Positions 53,686 to 62,042 of a DNA stretch of 64,000 nt are shown here, piece after piece. The position numbers were made by a program, and so were the translations under genes. The stretch lies in NCBI RefSeq assembly GCF_010509575.1, contig NZ_CP048437.1, forward strand, positions 496,001 through 560,000, written 5' to 3'. Below the pieces are notes generated by a model. The model was given only the letters and a program-made list of their open reading frames with translations. It was not told where the DNA came from and did not search any database. Source of the DNA: Faecalibacterium duncaniae (lineage in GTDB: Bacteria > Bacillota > Clostridia > Oscillospirales > Ruminococcaceae). Position 1 is the first letter of the stretch, and each line of letters opens with the position of its first letter.

Positions 53686-55179
53686 ATGACCGCCGTGATT
53701 TACGCCCGCTATTCCAGCGACAATCAGCGTGAAGAATCCATCGAAGGTCAAATCCGGGAATGCACCGCCTATGCGGAGAAGAACGGTATCACCGTGGTCA
53801 AGCACTACATTGACCGCGCCCTTTCCGCCAAAACCGACAACCGCCCGGACTTCCAGCAGATGATCAAGGACAGCGAGAAACGGTTATTTGACATTGTGCT
53901 GGTCTGGAAACTTGACCGCTTTGCCCGAAACCGCTACGATTCTGCACATTATGAGTACCAGTTGGAGCGCAATCATGTCAAGCTGGTATCTGCCACGGAG
54001 CCCATTTCGGACAGCCCTGCGGGTATCATGGTCAAGAGTATGCTCACCGGCATGGCTGAATACTACTCGGCAGAACTTTCTGAAAAAGTTGTGCGCGGCA
54101 TGACCGAGAATGTTCTGAAGGGAAAGTACAACGGCGGCACGATTCCCATTGGTTTTAAGGTGGATGAGGAGAAGTTCTTTCAAGTCGATCCGCTGAAAGC
54201 TCCCTTTGTGGTAGAAGCCTTTCAGCGGTACAACGATGGCGCAACTATGAAAGAACTGATGAACTGGCTGAACGACAGTGGCGTGACCACCAACCGTAAT
54301 CAGAAGTTTACCTACAACAGTGTTCAGACGCTGCTGACGAACAAACGGTACATTGGTGAAAACCACTTCAAGGATATCGTAATGCCGGACAGCATCCCGG
54401 CCATCGTGGACAAGGACTTGTTTGAAGAAGTGCAGCAAAAAATCAAGAAGAACAGCCGCGCTCCTGCCCGTCACAAGGCCGAGGACGATTACTTGCTCAC
54501 CACCAAGCTGTTCTGCGGAATGTGCGGCGCGATGATGTTCGGCGAGTGCGGCACAGGCCGAAACAAAGTTGTCCATCATTATTATAAGTGTGCCACTGCG
54601 AAACGTTTCAAGACCTGCAAGAAAAAGACCGTCCGTAAGGAATGGCTGGAAGATTTGGTCGTGGCTGAAACCATGAAGCTGATTCAGGACGATGCCGTGA
54701 TTGATGCCATCGTTGCGGAAGTGATGGAGTTGCAGGATCAGGAAAACACCACTCTCCCTTTGCTGGAAAAGCAGATGCGCGAGGTAGAGAATGGCATTGA
54801 AAATATGCTGAACGCCATTCAAGCAGGTGTGCTGACCAACTCCACCAAATCGCGTTTGGAAAAGCTGGAAGCCCAGCAGAAAGAACTTGAAGTTCGGATT
54901 GCCGAAGAAAAAATCGCTCGGCCTCGGTTGAGTGAAAATCAGGTTCGGTTCTGGCTGACCCGGTTCCGCAAGCTCGACCCGAACATGAAAAGCCACCGGG
55001 AAACGCTTATCAATACATTCGTGAATGCTGTTTATCTCTATGATGAAAAAGTTTTGATTACATTCAACTACAAAGACGGCACAAAAACCATCACTTTCGA
55101 TGAAATCGCCGCCAAAGATGCCCCAGAGGGCAATGGTTCGGATTTAGGTTGCTTCGCTCCACCAAAAAGACCAGCGTAG
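53686..55179 (+). CDS. large serine recombinase of outer element
   Basis: Encodes 497 residues; AAAGGGGTG precedes ATG 53686. Resolvase domain with catalytic Ser10 (Tyr-Ala-Arg-Tyr-Ser-Ser) and Trp-Lys-Leu-Asp-Arg-Phe-Ala-Arg; recombinase domain; zinc ribbon Cys-Gly-Met-Cys-Gly; C-terminal coiled coil with Leu-Glu-Lys-Gln-Met-Arg-Glu-Val. It lies at the right end of the island, downstream of the toxin-antitoxin pair. Its last codons overlap a tRNA-like 3' end and terminator (Phe-Ala-Pro-Pro-Lys-Arg). Confidence 0.92.
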   Translation: MTAVIYARYSSDNQREESIEGQIRECTAYAEKNGITVVKHYIDRALSAKTDNRPDFQQMIKDSEKRLFDIVLVWKLDRFARNRYDSAHYEYQLERNHVKLVSATEPISDSPAGIMVKSMLTGMAEYYSAELSEKVVRGMTENVLKGKYNGGTIPIGFKVDEEKFFQVDPLKAPFVVEAFQRYNDGATMKELMNWLNDSGVTTNRNQKFTYNSVQTLLTNKRYIGENHFKDIVMPDSIPAIVDKDLFEEVQQKIKKNSRAPARHKAEDDYLLTTKLFCGMCGAMMFGECGTGRNKVVHHYYKCATAKRFKTCKKKTVRKEWLEDLVVAETMKLIQDDAVIDAIVAEVMELQDQENTTLPLLEKQMREVENGIENMLNAIQAGVLTNSTKSRLEKLEAQQKELEVRIAEEKIARPRLSENQVRFWLTRFRKLDPNMKSHRETLINTFVNAVYLYDEKVLITFNYKDGTKTITFDEIAAKDAPEGNGSDLGCFAPPKRPA

Positions 55180-55198
55180 AAATTACGCTGGTTTTTTG
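55170..55198 (+). terminator. terminator of serine recombinase
   Basis: ACCAGCGTAG-AAA-TTACGCTGGT with T6. The stop codon TAG is in the stem. Confidence 0.8.
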
Positions 55199-55272
55199 TC
55201 TTATCCGGCATCTTAAGTTTCACCCTCAAGGGTGGATTCGAACAGCTGCGGCCCCGTCGCAGAAGAAGGGGC

Positions 55273-55297
55273 AAAAACAGCCCGGTGGGCTGTTTTT
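55273..55297. terminator. palindromic terminator
   Basis: AAAAACAGCCC-GGT-GGGCTGTTTTT, perfect and symmetric. Confidence 0.75.
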
Positions 55298-55314
55298 AGC
55301 AGCGCGGCTTGCGT

Positions 55315-55330
55315 AATCCACCCGCGCCCA
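55315..55330 (+). repeat. right copy of tRNA-Tyr 3' repeat
   Basis: AATCCACCCGCGCCCA equals the 3' end of tRNA-Tyr at 37482-37497. Here it is followed by TAAAAAGACC and a second GTCAGCGTAG/TACGCTGGC terminator hairpin (55339-55370). Confidence 0.65.
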
Positions 55331-55338
55331 TAAAAAGA

Positions 55339-55370
55339 CCGTCAGCGTAGAGATACGCTGGCGGTTTTCT
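55339..55370 (+). terminator. terminator after right tRNA-Tyr repeat
   Basis: CCGTCAGCGTA-GAGA-TACGCTGGCGG followed by TTTTCT. Confidence 0.75.
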
Positions 55371-55462
55371 GTTTGCAGAGGATGGTGCGCAGAAAAGGAG
55401 AAGCGTGTTCCCGGGATCGGGAGCGCGCTTCTCCCTTATTATATAGTAATTATAGTATCGGC

Positions 55463-55705
55463 TCAGAGCTCGTTGCCGGGGAACCGGGGAATGCCGTCAA
55501 AGCCCTTTTGCAGGTCGGCATCGGTGGGGATGTAGTCGCTCATCTGGCCATCGTGGAACTTCTCGTAGGCCACCATGTCAAAGTAGCCGGTGCCGGTCAG
55601 GCCAAAGACGATGGTCTTTTCCTCGCCGGTCTCCTTGCACTTGAGGGCCTCGTCGATGGCGGCACGGATGGCGTGGCTGCTCTCGGGGGCGGGCAGGATG
55701 CCCTC
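55463..55705 (-). pseudogene. C-terminal fragment of TrpB2-like enzyme
   Basis: 81 codons read Glu-Gly-Ile-Leu-Pro-Ala-Pro-Glu-Ser-Ser-His-Ala-Ile, Thr-Ile-Val-Phe-Gly-Leu-Thr-Gly-Thr-Gly-Tyr-Phe-Asp, ending with a stop at 55463-55465. This is the end of PLP-dependent tryptophan-synthase-beta-like (TrpB2) proteins; the other ~370 residues are absent. Homology stops sharply at 55705. Confidence 0.8.
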
Positions 55706-55778
55706 TCACTGGTTTGGCTGGACTTTATCACGTCATTGTCCTGAAGTTAAGGGAAAATTTCAATTTTCACAAAATAAT

Positions 55779-55949
55779 TTACGCCCCTGGCAGAAACAGC
55801 AGCGTGCCCCGGGCGGCCAGTACAGGCTGGAACAGGCAGCCCGCCAGCCCGGCGGTGAGCGCCACGACGAGAAACAGCAGTGCCAGGACCAGAACGAGCC
55901 GGGCCAGCCCGAAGCGGTGGTGCCCGGCGGGGACTTTTTTGCGCTGCAT
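55779..55949 (-). CDS. small membrane protein
   Basis: Encodes 56 residues, ATG 55949 after AAAGGGAGG. Basic N-terminus (Gln-Arg-Lys-Lys-Val-Pro-Ala-Gly-His-His-Arg) and one strong membrane helix (about 17-40) with Ala-Gly-Cys. Divergent from the RNase Z gene. No family recognised. Confidence 0.5.
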   Translation of the reverse strand: MQRKKVPAGHHRFGLARLVLVLALLFLVVALTAGLAGCLFQPVLAARGTLLFLPGA

Positions 55950-56062
55950 GGTCAAACCTCCCTTTGTATCAGAGCTCTGCGCCATCCTATGCCGGGCTGT
56001 GCCGATTGTGTGCGGGCGCAAAATGTGGTACACTGTTACCGACAAATCACGGAGGAACTGTT

Positions 56063-57001
56063 ATGCTGACCATTACACTGCTGGGCACGGCAGCCACCAT
56101 GCCCCTGCCGGACCGTGCCCTGACCGCCGCGCTTGCCGAATGCGGGGGCCATGCCCTGCTGTTTGACTGCGGCGAGGGCACGCAGGCGGCGGCCCGCCGC
56201 GCCGGGGTCAACCTGATGAAGCTGGATGCCATCTGCCTGACCCACTATCACGGCGACCATATCTTCGGCCTGCCGGGCCTGCTGCAGACGCTGGGCTGTC
56301 AGGGCCGGGAGCGCCCGCTGACCCTTTACGGCCCCGAGGGACTGGGAGAGGTCTGGCCCGCCCTGCGCACCCTGGCCGGGCCGCTGCCGTATCCGGTCAG
56401 GGCTGTGCAGCTGGACACAGATCCCATCGACCTGACCACCCTTTCCTCCGGCTGGCCTGCGGGGGCGCAGCTTACGCCCTTCCGCACCCGGCACCGGGTG
56501 CCCAGCCGGGGCTACCGGCTCGACTTGCCCCGGGCGGGCCGCTTTGACCCTGCAAAGGCCCGGGCACTGAACGTTCCGGTGCCTGCATGGAAGCTGCTCC
56601 AGCGGGGCCAGAGCATCCCGCTGGAAAACGGGGCGGTGGTCTCCCCTGCGGATGTGCTGGGCCCGGCACGCCGGGGTCTGCGGTTTGTGTTCTCGGGTGA
56701 TACCGCTCCCTGCCCGGCGCTGGAACAGGCCGCGCAGAACGCCGACCTCTTCCTCTGCGATGCCACCTACCCCGACAACGAGCAGGAGGCGCAGGCAAAG
56801 CAGTGGGGGCACAGCACTTTTGCGCAGGGTGCGGCCATTGCAAAAAAGGCTGATGTGCGCCGGTTCTGGCTGATGCATTATTCGCCCATGATCCTTGAAC
56901 CGGAAGCCGCCCTGCCCAATGCACAGGCGGTATTCCCGGCGGCGGAGTGCGGCTTTGACGGCAAACAGATCATCCTGCAATATGACGAGGAAACAACATG
57001 A
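56063..57001 (+). CDS. rnz: ribonuclease Z
   Basis: Encodes 312 residues from ATG 56063, seven bases after GGAGG. It removes 3' trailers from tRNA precursors. Metallo-beta-lactamase fold: Leu-Gly-Thr-Ala-Ala, zinc motif His61-Tyr-His63-Gly-Asp65-His66, Phe-Ser-Gly-Asp-Thr and Gly-His-Ser-Thr. Overlaps the cca gene by four bases, so two tRNA 3'-end enzymes form one operon. Confidence 0.93.
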   Translation: MLTITLLGTAATMPLPDRALTAALAECGGHALLFDCGEGTQAAARRAGVNLMKLDAICLTHYHGDHIFGLPGLLQTLGCQGRERPLTLYGPEGLGEVWPALRTLAGPLPYPVRAVQLDTDPIDLTTLSSGWPAGAQLTPFRTRHRVPSRGYRLDLPRAGRFDPAKARALNVPVPAWKLLQRGQSIPLENGAVVSPADVLGPARRGLRFVFSGDTAPCPALEQAAQNADLFLCDATYPDNEQEAQAKQWGHSTFAQGAAIAKKADVRRFWLMHYSPMILEPEAALPNAQAVFPAAECGFDGKQIILQYDEETT

Positions 57002-58392
57002 CAACGATCAAACTTGACCCAGGTGCAGCCCTGCTGCTGGATGCGCTCCATGGTGCGGGCCATGCGGCCTACGCTGTGGGCGGCTGTGTCCGGGACAGCC
57101 TGCTGGGGCTGGACCCCCACGATTGGGACCTCTGCACCAGCGCCCGCCCGGAGCAGGTGATGGCGCTGTTCGGGGAGGAAAAGTGTATCCCCACCGGCCT
57201 GCAGCACGGCACCGTGACGGTGAAGCAGGGCGGCAGGCTCTATGAGACAACGACCTTCCGCACCGAGGGGGCCTATTCCGATGGCCGCCACCCGGATGCC
57301 GTCTGCTTTGTGCCGGAGGTGCGGGAGGATCTTGCCCGGCGGGATTTCACCATCAACGCTATGGCATACAGCGCCGAGGAAGGGCTCATCGACCCCTTTG
57401 GCGGGCGGGACGACCTTGCCGCCCATCGCGTGCGGGCGGTGGGGGAGCCGGAACGCCGCTTTGAGGAGGACGCGCTGCGCATCCTGCGGCTCTACCGGTT
57501 CGCGGCCCGGTTCGGTTTTGCCATCGACCCAGCCACCGGTGTTGCTGCCCGGGCACTGGGGCCGCATCTGGACTGCGTTTCGGCGGAGCGCATCCAGGAA
57601 GAACTACTCAAGCTGCTGGCGGCCCCCCGGCCCGGAAGCTATCTGGAACCCGCCGTTCTGGCCGTTATCCTGCCGGAGCTGGAACCGGAAAAACAGCCGG
57701 AACGGTTTGCGGAACTCTGCCGTACCATCGACCGGATCGAACCAACAGTGGAGAACGTGCCCGCCCGGCTGGCGGCTCTTCTCTGTCCGCTGGGTGAAGC
57801 TGGTGCCCGCAAAGCTCTGCGCAAACTGAAATGCTCCAACGCGCTCACAGATGAGGTGACAGCGTTGGAAAGGGAAGCTGGAGGGGGTGCCGGGAGCTTT
57901 CTCCTCGGACACGAATCGGGCCATTCCATCGCCCGCCCTATTGCCTGCGGCAACAGGGTCCCACCCCAGCGGACGGTCCTCGGAGAAACTCCCGACACTC
58001 CCGTCCAAACGCCCTGCGTGACACCCGTGTCCGAAGAGGAAGCTCCCGGTACGCCCGGCTCCGACCAGACACTTATGGCCAAACGCCTTTTGGGCCGCTA
58101 TGAATTGCCGACGATCCAGCGCCTGACCGCCCTTTGCAGTGCCCGGCATCCGGAACAGACCGGGGCCTTTGCTGCCCTGCGGGCCGAGGCGGAGCGGCTG
58201 ACAGCAGAAAATGCCTGCTGCCGGGTGAGTCAGCTGGCCGTGAATGGCCGTGACCTGATGGCGGCGGGGGTCAGACCCGGCCCGGGTCTGCGGCAGGTGC
58301 TGAACGCCCTGCTGGAGGCTGTCATCACCGGGCAGACACCCAACGAAAAAGACGCGCTGCTGGCTGCGGCGGCCCAATTTTCTGCGTCTTGA
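56998..58392 (+). CDS. cca: CCA-adding tRNA nucleotidyltransferase
   Basis: Encodes 464 residues. Adds or repairs the CCA end of tRNAs. Gly-Gly-Cys-Val-Arg-Asp (28-33) and the metal-binding Asp42-Trp-Asp44 are intact, followed by Arg-Arg-Asp-Phe-Thr-Ile-Asn and Glu-Asp-Ala-Leu-Arg-Ile-Leu-Arg. Between about residues 296 and 354 there is an extra Gly/Pro/Thr-rich segment encoded by an inverted-repeat insertion (57884-58058) that stays in frame. The C-terminal HD-like region resumes at Leu-Met-Ala-Lys-Arg-Leu-Leu. Activity is probably kept. Confidence 0.92.
   Translation: MTTIKLDPGAALLLDALHGAGHAAYAVGGCVRDSLLGLDPHDWDLCTSARPEQVMALFGEEKCIPTGLQHGTVTVKQGGRLYETTTFRTEGAYSDGRHPDAVCFVPEVREDLARRDFTINAMAYSAEEGLIDPFGGRDDLAAHRVRAVGEPERRFEEDALRILRLYRFAARFGFAIDPATGVAARALGPHLDCVSAERIQEELLKLLAAPRPGSYLEPAVLAVILPELEPEKQPERFAELCRTIDRIEPTVENVPARLAALLCPLGEAGARKALRKLKCSNALTDEVTALEREAGGGAGSFLLGHESGHSIARPIACGNRVPPQRTVLGETPDTPVQTPCVTPVSEEEAPGTPGSDQTLMAKRLLGRYELPTIQRLTALCSARHPEQTGAFAALRAEAERLTAENACCRVSQLAVNGRDLMAAGVRPGPGLRQVLNALLEAVITGQTPNEKDALLAAAAQFSAS
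57884..58058. repeat. palindromic insertion inside cca
   Basis: Arms 57890-57913 and 58026-58049 (24 bp, two mismatches): CCGGGAGCTT(T/C)CTC(C/T)TC then GGACACG. Smaller inverted parts lie inside (e.g. TCCTCGGAGAAACTCCC). The segment adds about 58 codons without a stop. It looks like a MITE or other short mobile palindrome; only one copy is in the window. Confidence 0.75.
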
Positions 58393-58456
58393 CAAGAGAA
58401 AGAAGCTGCGGTAGTATTATGCTACTGTTTTAGTGTGTTATTGAATGAGGGACGAT

Positions 58457-59560
58457 ATGACAGAAGCACAGAACACGAAGCGCCCCGGGGCACTCATCGC
58501 CATGAGCGGCGGTGTGGACAGCTCGGTGGCGGCATGGCTGATGCAGCAGGCGGGGTACGACTGCACCGGCATCACCATGCGGCTCACCCGAAACGAGACG
58601 CTGGGGCAGTCCGGTTTCCACACCTGCTGCTCCGAAAAGGATATCGAGGATGCCGCCGAGGTGGCCTTTGCGATGGATATCCCCTATGAGGTGCTGGATT
58701 TCACCGCCGACTTCCGGGAGAAGATCATCGAAAAGTTCATCCGGGTATATGAGATGGGCGGCACGCCCAACCCCTGCATCGACTGCAACCGATATATGAA
58801 GTTCGACCACCTGCTCCGCTGGGCTGAGAGCCATGGCATGGAGTATGTGGTCACGGGCCATTACGCCCGGGTGGAGCAGGACGAGGCCACCGGCCGCTGG
58901 CTGCTGAAAAAGGGGCTGGACGAGGGCAAGGATCAGAGCTATGTGCTCTATAACCTGACCCAGGAGCAGCTGGCCCATGTGCGCCTGCCGCTGGGGGGGC
59001 TGCACAAGGCCGAAGTGCGTGAAATCGCGGAAAAGCAGCATTTCATCAACGCCCGCAAGCACGACAGCCAGGATATCTGCTTTGTGCCGGACGGCGACTA
59101 CGCCCGCTTTATGGAGGACTTCACCGGCAAGCACTACCCGGCAGGCGATTTTCTGGACGAGAATGGCAAAAAGGTGGGCACCCACAACGGTGCGGTGCGG
59201 TATACCATCGGCCAGCGCAAGGGCCTTGGCCTTGCCATGGGTGCGCCGGTGTATGTCTGCGCCAAGGATATGCAGGCCAATACCGTCACGGTGGGCCCGG
59301 AGGAGAACCTGTTTGACCGCATCGTCTATGCCGACGAGGTGAATTGGATCGCCATCCCGGAGCTGACCGCGCCCTTGCGGGTCACGGCCCGCACCCGCTA
59401 CCACCAGACCGAGCAGGCTGCCACCGTCTACCCGGCAGGAGAGGGGCAGTTCCGGCTGGAATTTGACCAGCCCCAGCGTGCCCCCACGCCCGGCCAGGCC
59501 GTGGTGCTGTATCAGGGGGATGTTGTGCTGGGGGGCGGCACCATCGTTGCGGTCGAATAA
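58457..59560 (+). CDS. mnmA: tRNA 2-thiouridine synthase MnmA
   Basis: Encodes 367 residues from ATG 58457 (58445 is an alternative). Thiolates U34 of Lys, Glu and Gln tRNAs. PP-loop Ser-Gly-Gly-Val-Asp-Ser-Ser (17-23), catalytic Cys107 (Asn-Pro-Cys-Ile-Asp-Cys) and Cys208 (Gln-Asp-Ile-Cys-Phe-Val-Pro), and Arg-Tyr-Thr-Ile-Gly-Gln-Arg-Lys-Gly-Leu. Full length. Follows cca closely; another tRNA gene in this cluster. Confidence 0.95.
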   Translation: MTEAQNTKRPGALIAMSGGVDSSVAAWLMQQAGYDCTGITMRLTRNETLGQSGFHTCCSEKDIEDAAEVAFAMDIPYEVLDFTADFREKIIEKFIRVYEMGGTPNPCIDCNRYMKFDHLLRWAESHGMEYVVTGHYARVEQDEATGRWLLKKGLDEGKDQSYVLYNLTQEQLAHVRLPLGGLHKAEVREIAEKQHFINARKHDSQDICFVPDGDYARFMEDFTGKHYPAGDFLDENGKKVGTHNGAVRYTIGQRKGLGLAMGAPVYVCAKDMQANTVTVGPEENLFDRIVYADEVNWIAIPELTAPLRVTARTRYHQTEQAATVYPAGEGQFRLEFDQPQRAPTPGQAVVLYQGDVVLGGGTIVAVE

Positions 59561-59561
59561 A

Positions 59562-59610
59562 CCTCTCAGGCGCTTCGCGCCAGCTCCCCTAGTAGGGGAG
59601 CCCTTGGCAG
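59562..59610 (+). repeat. partial intergenic palindromic repeat
   Basis: CCTCTCAGGCGC..GCGCCAGCTCCCC..GGGGAGCCCTTGGCAG. It shares the CTCAG...CAGCTCCC...GGGAGCC skeleton of the repeats at 8376-9402 and 63281-63330, shortened to the left half. Confidence 0.7.
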
Positions 59611-59697
59611 TCGTTGGAAAGTATAAAGTAAAACAAAAGCAACTGCGTCGAACTGATAAAACAATAGGCGTAGTGTAAGATGGAGGAGCAAGTATCT

Positions 59698-60468
59698 ATG
59701 CAGGATCAATATTCCCGCACCCAGCTGCTGCTGGGCAAGGAAGCAATGGAAAAGCTGCACAATTCCCGTGTGGCGGTGTTTGGCATTGGCGGCGTGGGCG
59801 GCTACACGGTGGAAGCGCTGGCACGCAGCGGTGTGGGTGCGCTGGACCTCATTGATGATGACAAGGTCTGCCTGACCAACCTGAACCGCCAGATCGTGGC
59901 CACCCGCAAGACCGTGGGCCAGTACAAGGTGGATGTGGCCGAACAGCGTATCCACGAGATCGACCCCAACATCAAGGTCACCACCTACAAGATCTTCTTC
60001 ACCCCGGAAACGCAGGATCAGTTCGACTTCACCCAGTACGACTATGTGGTGGATGCCATCGACACCGTCACCGGCAAGATCGCGCTGGTGGTCAAGGCCA
60101 AGGAGGCCGGCACCCCCATCATCTGCGCCATGGGCGCGGGCAACAAGATGGACCCCACCCGCTTTGAGGTGACGGATATCTACAAGACCTCCGTCTGCCC
60201 GCTGGCCAAGGTGATGCGCACCGAGTGCCGCAAGCGGCGGATCAAGCACCTGAAGGTCGTCTACTCCAAGGAGCCTGCCATGACCCCCATCGAGGATGAT
60301 TCCATCAGCTGCAAGAACCACTGCATCTGCCCCCCGGGCACCCAGCGCAAGTGCACCATCCGGCGCTCGGTCCCCGGTTCCAACGCCTTTGTGCCCTCGG
60401 TGGCCGGGCTCATCATCGGCGGCGAGGTCGTGAAGGATCTGGTCGGATTTGTGCCGATGAAAGGTTAA
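59698..60468 (+). CDS. tcdA: tRNA threonylcarbamoyladenosine dehydratase (TcdA)
   Basis: Encodes 256 residues from ATG 59698. E1-like ThiF-fold enzyme that cyclises t6A in tRNA. Nucleotide-binding Gly-Ile-Gly-Gly-Val-Gly-Gly (29-35), Asp-Asp-Asp-Lys-Val-Cys-Leu-Thr-Asn-Leu-Asn-Arg-Gln and Ala-Met-Gly-Ala-Gly-Asn-Lys. Family-typical tail with Ser-Val-Pro-Gly-Ser. It fits the neighbouring mnmA/cca/rnz tRNA-processing group. Confidence 0.92.
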   Translation: MQDQYSRTQLLLGKEAMEKLHNSRVAVFGIGGVGGYTVEALARSGVGALDLIDDDKVCLTNLNRQIVATRKTVGQYKVDVAEQRIHEIDPNIKVTTYKIFFTPETQDQFDFTQYDYVVDAIDTVTGKIALVVKAKEAGTPIICAMGAGNKMDPTRFEVTDIYKTSVCPLAKVMRTECRKRRIKHLKVVYSKEPAMTPIEDDSISCKNHCICPPGTQRKCTIRRSVPGSNAFVPSVAGLIIGGEVVKDLVGFVPMKG

Positions 60469-60475
60469 AAACGAG

Positions 60476-60518
60476 AACGCCCCTCTCCGGTCTCACAGAT
60501 GCCGGAGAGGGGCGTTTT
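60476..60518 (+). terminator. terminator of mnmA-tcdA
   Basis: AACGCCCCTCTCCGG and CCGGAGAGGGGCGTTTT form a perfect 15-bp stem. Confidence 0.9.
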
Positions 60519-60634
60519 GAGTCAGGGAAAACCGTGGGAACAGATGGAGCGTGCATCGGGCCGCAGGGCTGCCGCCTGCCCGGGCGTAGCCATTGGCGGT
60601 CACCCCAGCAAACATAATGTTGAAATACGTTCAT

Positions 60635-60663
60635 TTGACAAAATACTTTTGCTAATTTATACT
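60635..60663 (+). promoter_or_regulatory. promoter of threonine ammonia-lyase gene
   Basis: TTGACA (60635-60640) and TATACT (60658-60663), spacer 17 bp. The leader shows no T-box or attenuator. Confidence 0.85.
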
Positions 60664-60715
60664 GGGATGCATATTCACATGCAAAAATCAAGGATAGAAG
60701 ATAGGAAGTATCGTC

Positions 60716-61921
60716 ATGCTGACTCTGGATAAGATCTACCACGCCGCCTTTGTGCTCAAGGACGTTGCCCGCAAGACCGACCTGATTGAAGCGCCCAAGC
60801 TCTCCAAGGACTGCCGCCTCTACCTCAAGACCGAGAACCTGCAGGTGACCGGCAGCTTCAAGGTGCGGGGAGCCTATTATAAGATCAGCCAGCTCTCCAG
60901 GGAGGAGAGCGAAAAGGGCGTGATCGCCTGCTCTGCCGGAAACCACGCACAGGGCGTGGCTCTGGCCGCCACCCGCCGGGGCATCAGGAGCATCGTCTGT
61001 ATGCCGGACGGTGCCCCCATTATGAAGGTGGAAAACACCAAGAGCCTGGGTGCAGAGGTCTGTCTGGTGCCCGGCACCTATGATGATGCCCACGACAAGG
61101 CCGTGGAGCTGCAGGCCGAGACCGGCATGACCTTCATCCACCCCTACGATGACGAACAGGTCATCGCAGGTCAGGGCACCATCGGTCTGGAGATCCTTGA
61201 CCAGCTGCCCGATCTGGATGCTGTCATCGTGCCCGTGGGCGGCGGCGGCCTGATCTCCGGCGTGGCCTTTGCCATCAAGAGCCTGCGCCCCGAGGTCAAG
61301 GTCTACGGTGTGCAGGCCGAGGGTGCCCCCAGCATGTACCGCAGCCTGCATGAGCACAAGTATCAGACCCTGAAAAATGTGGCCACCTTTGCGGACGGCA
61401 TTCAGGTCAAGACCCCCGGCGAACTGACCTATCAGCTCTGCGAGGAATATGTGGACGACATCGTGACCGTCAGCGAGGACGAGACCGCCGCCGCCATCCT
61501 CTCCCTGATGGAGAACCAGAAGCTGGTGGCCGAGGGGGCCGGTGCGGTGCCTGTGGCAGCGGCGCTGTTCCACAAGCTGCCCATCGAGGGCAAAAAGGTG
61601 GTCTGCCTGATCTCCGGCGGCAACATCGATGTGAACATCCTCAACCGCGTCATCACCCGTGGTCTGGTGATGAGTGGCCGCAAGGCCAACCTGACCATCG
61701 CGCTGGAGGATAAGCCCGGCCAGCTGGAGCGGGTGGCCGCCATCGTTTCCCGCTGCGGCAGCAATGTGGTCTCCGTCCTGCACGACGGCTCTGACCCCAA
61801 CATGCCCATCTCCAGCTGTTTCCTCAAGCTGGCGCTGGAGACCCGCGACCATGCCCAGATCGAGCAGATCCGGCAGGAGCTCACCAAAGAGGGCTTCCAG
61901 CTGGTGGCAGAGCGCGTTTGA
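60716..61921 (+). CDS. ilvA: threonine ammonia-lyase
   Basis: Encodes 401 residues. Deaminates threonine to 2-oxobutyrate. PLP lysine Lys49 in [25 protein letters not shown] and Ser-Gly-Gly-Asn-Ile-Asp. One C-terminal ACT domain (about 325-401), the short form between catabolic TdcB and long IlvA. Proximity to ilvB (63583) suggests isoleucine synthesis. Confidence 0.92.
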   Translation: MLTLDKIYHAAFVLKDVARKTDLIEAPKLSKDCRLYLKTENLQVTGSFKVRGAYYKISQLSREESEKGVIACSAGNHAQGVALAATRRGIRSIVCMPDGAPIMKVENTKSLGAEVCLVPGTYDDAHDKAVELQAETGMTFIHPYDDEQVIAGQGTIGLEILDQLPDLDAVIVPVGGGGLISGVAFAIKSLRPEVKVYGVQAEGAPSMYRSLHEHKYQTLKNVATFADGIQVKTPGELTYQLCEEYVDDIVTVSEDETAAAILSLMENQKLVAEGAGAVPVAAALFHKLPIEGKKVVCLISGGNIDVNILNRVITRGLVMSGRKANLTIALEDKPGQLERVAAIVSRCGSNVVSVLHDGSDPNMPISSCFLKLALETRDHAQIEQIRQELTKEGFQLVAERV

Positions 61922-61974
61922 TTTTCTGACTACCTCATCCGCCGCCTGCGGCGGCAGGTTTCTTTCAAAATAGC

Positions 61975-62015
61975 AAAAAGCGCCGTGCAGTCATTTCACT
62001 GCACAGCGCTTTTTC
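61975..62015. terminator. bidirectional terminator after ilvA
   Basis: AAAAAGCGC(C)GTGCAG and CTGCACAGCGCTTTTTC stem between convergent genes. Confidence 0.85.
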
Positions 62016-62042
62016 TTATCCATAAAAACGAAAAAACAAACA

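Larger units (their letters stand above)
37501..55330. mobile_element. mosaic mobilizable island next to tRNA-Tyr
   Basis: Bounded by tRNA-Tyr and a 16-bp copy of its 3' end. Contains two MobV relaxases, two oriT-like sites, two large serine recombinases, a RepA_N gene, XRE regulators, a sigma factor, a toxin-antitoxin pair, an efflux gene and AT-rich cargo. A second complete element (43411-51024) is nested in it. No intact tyrosine integrase is present, so the mechanism that used the tRNA repeat is unclear; exact ends are inferred. Confidence 0.55.

Noticed and set aside
60519..60715. T-box or peptide attenuator before ilvA, and likewise before ilvB (63331-63582)
   Set aside because: No T-box consensus, specifier stem or regulatory codon run; only ordinary promoters.
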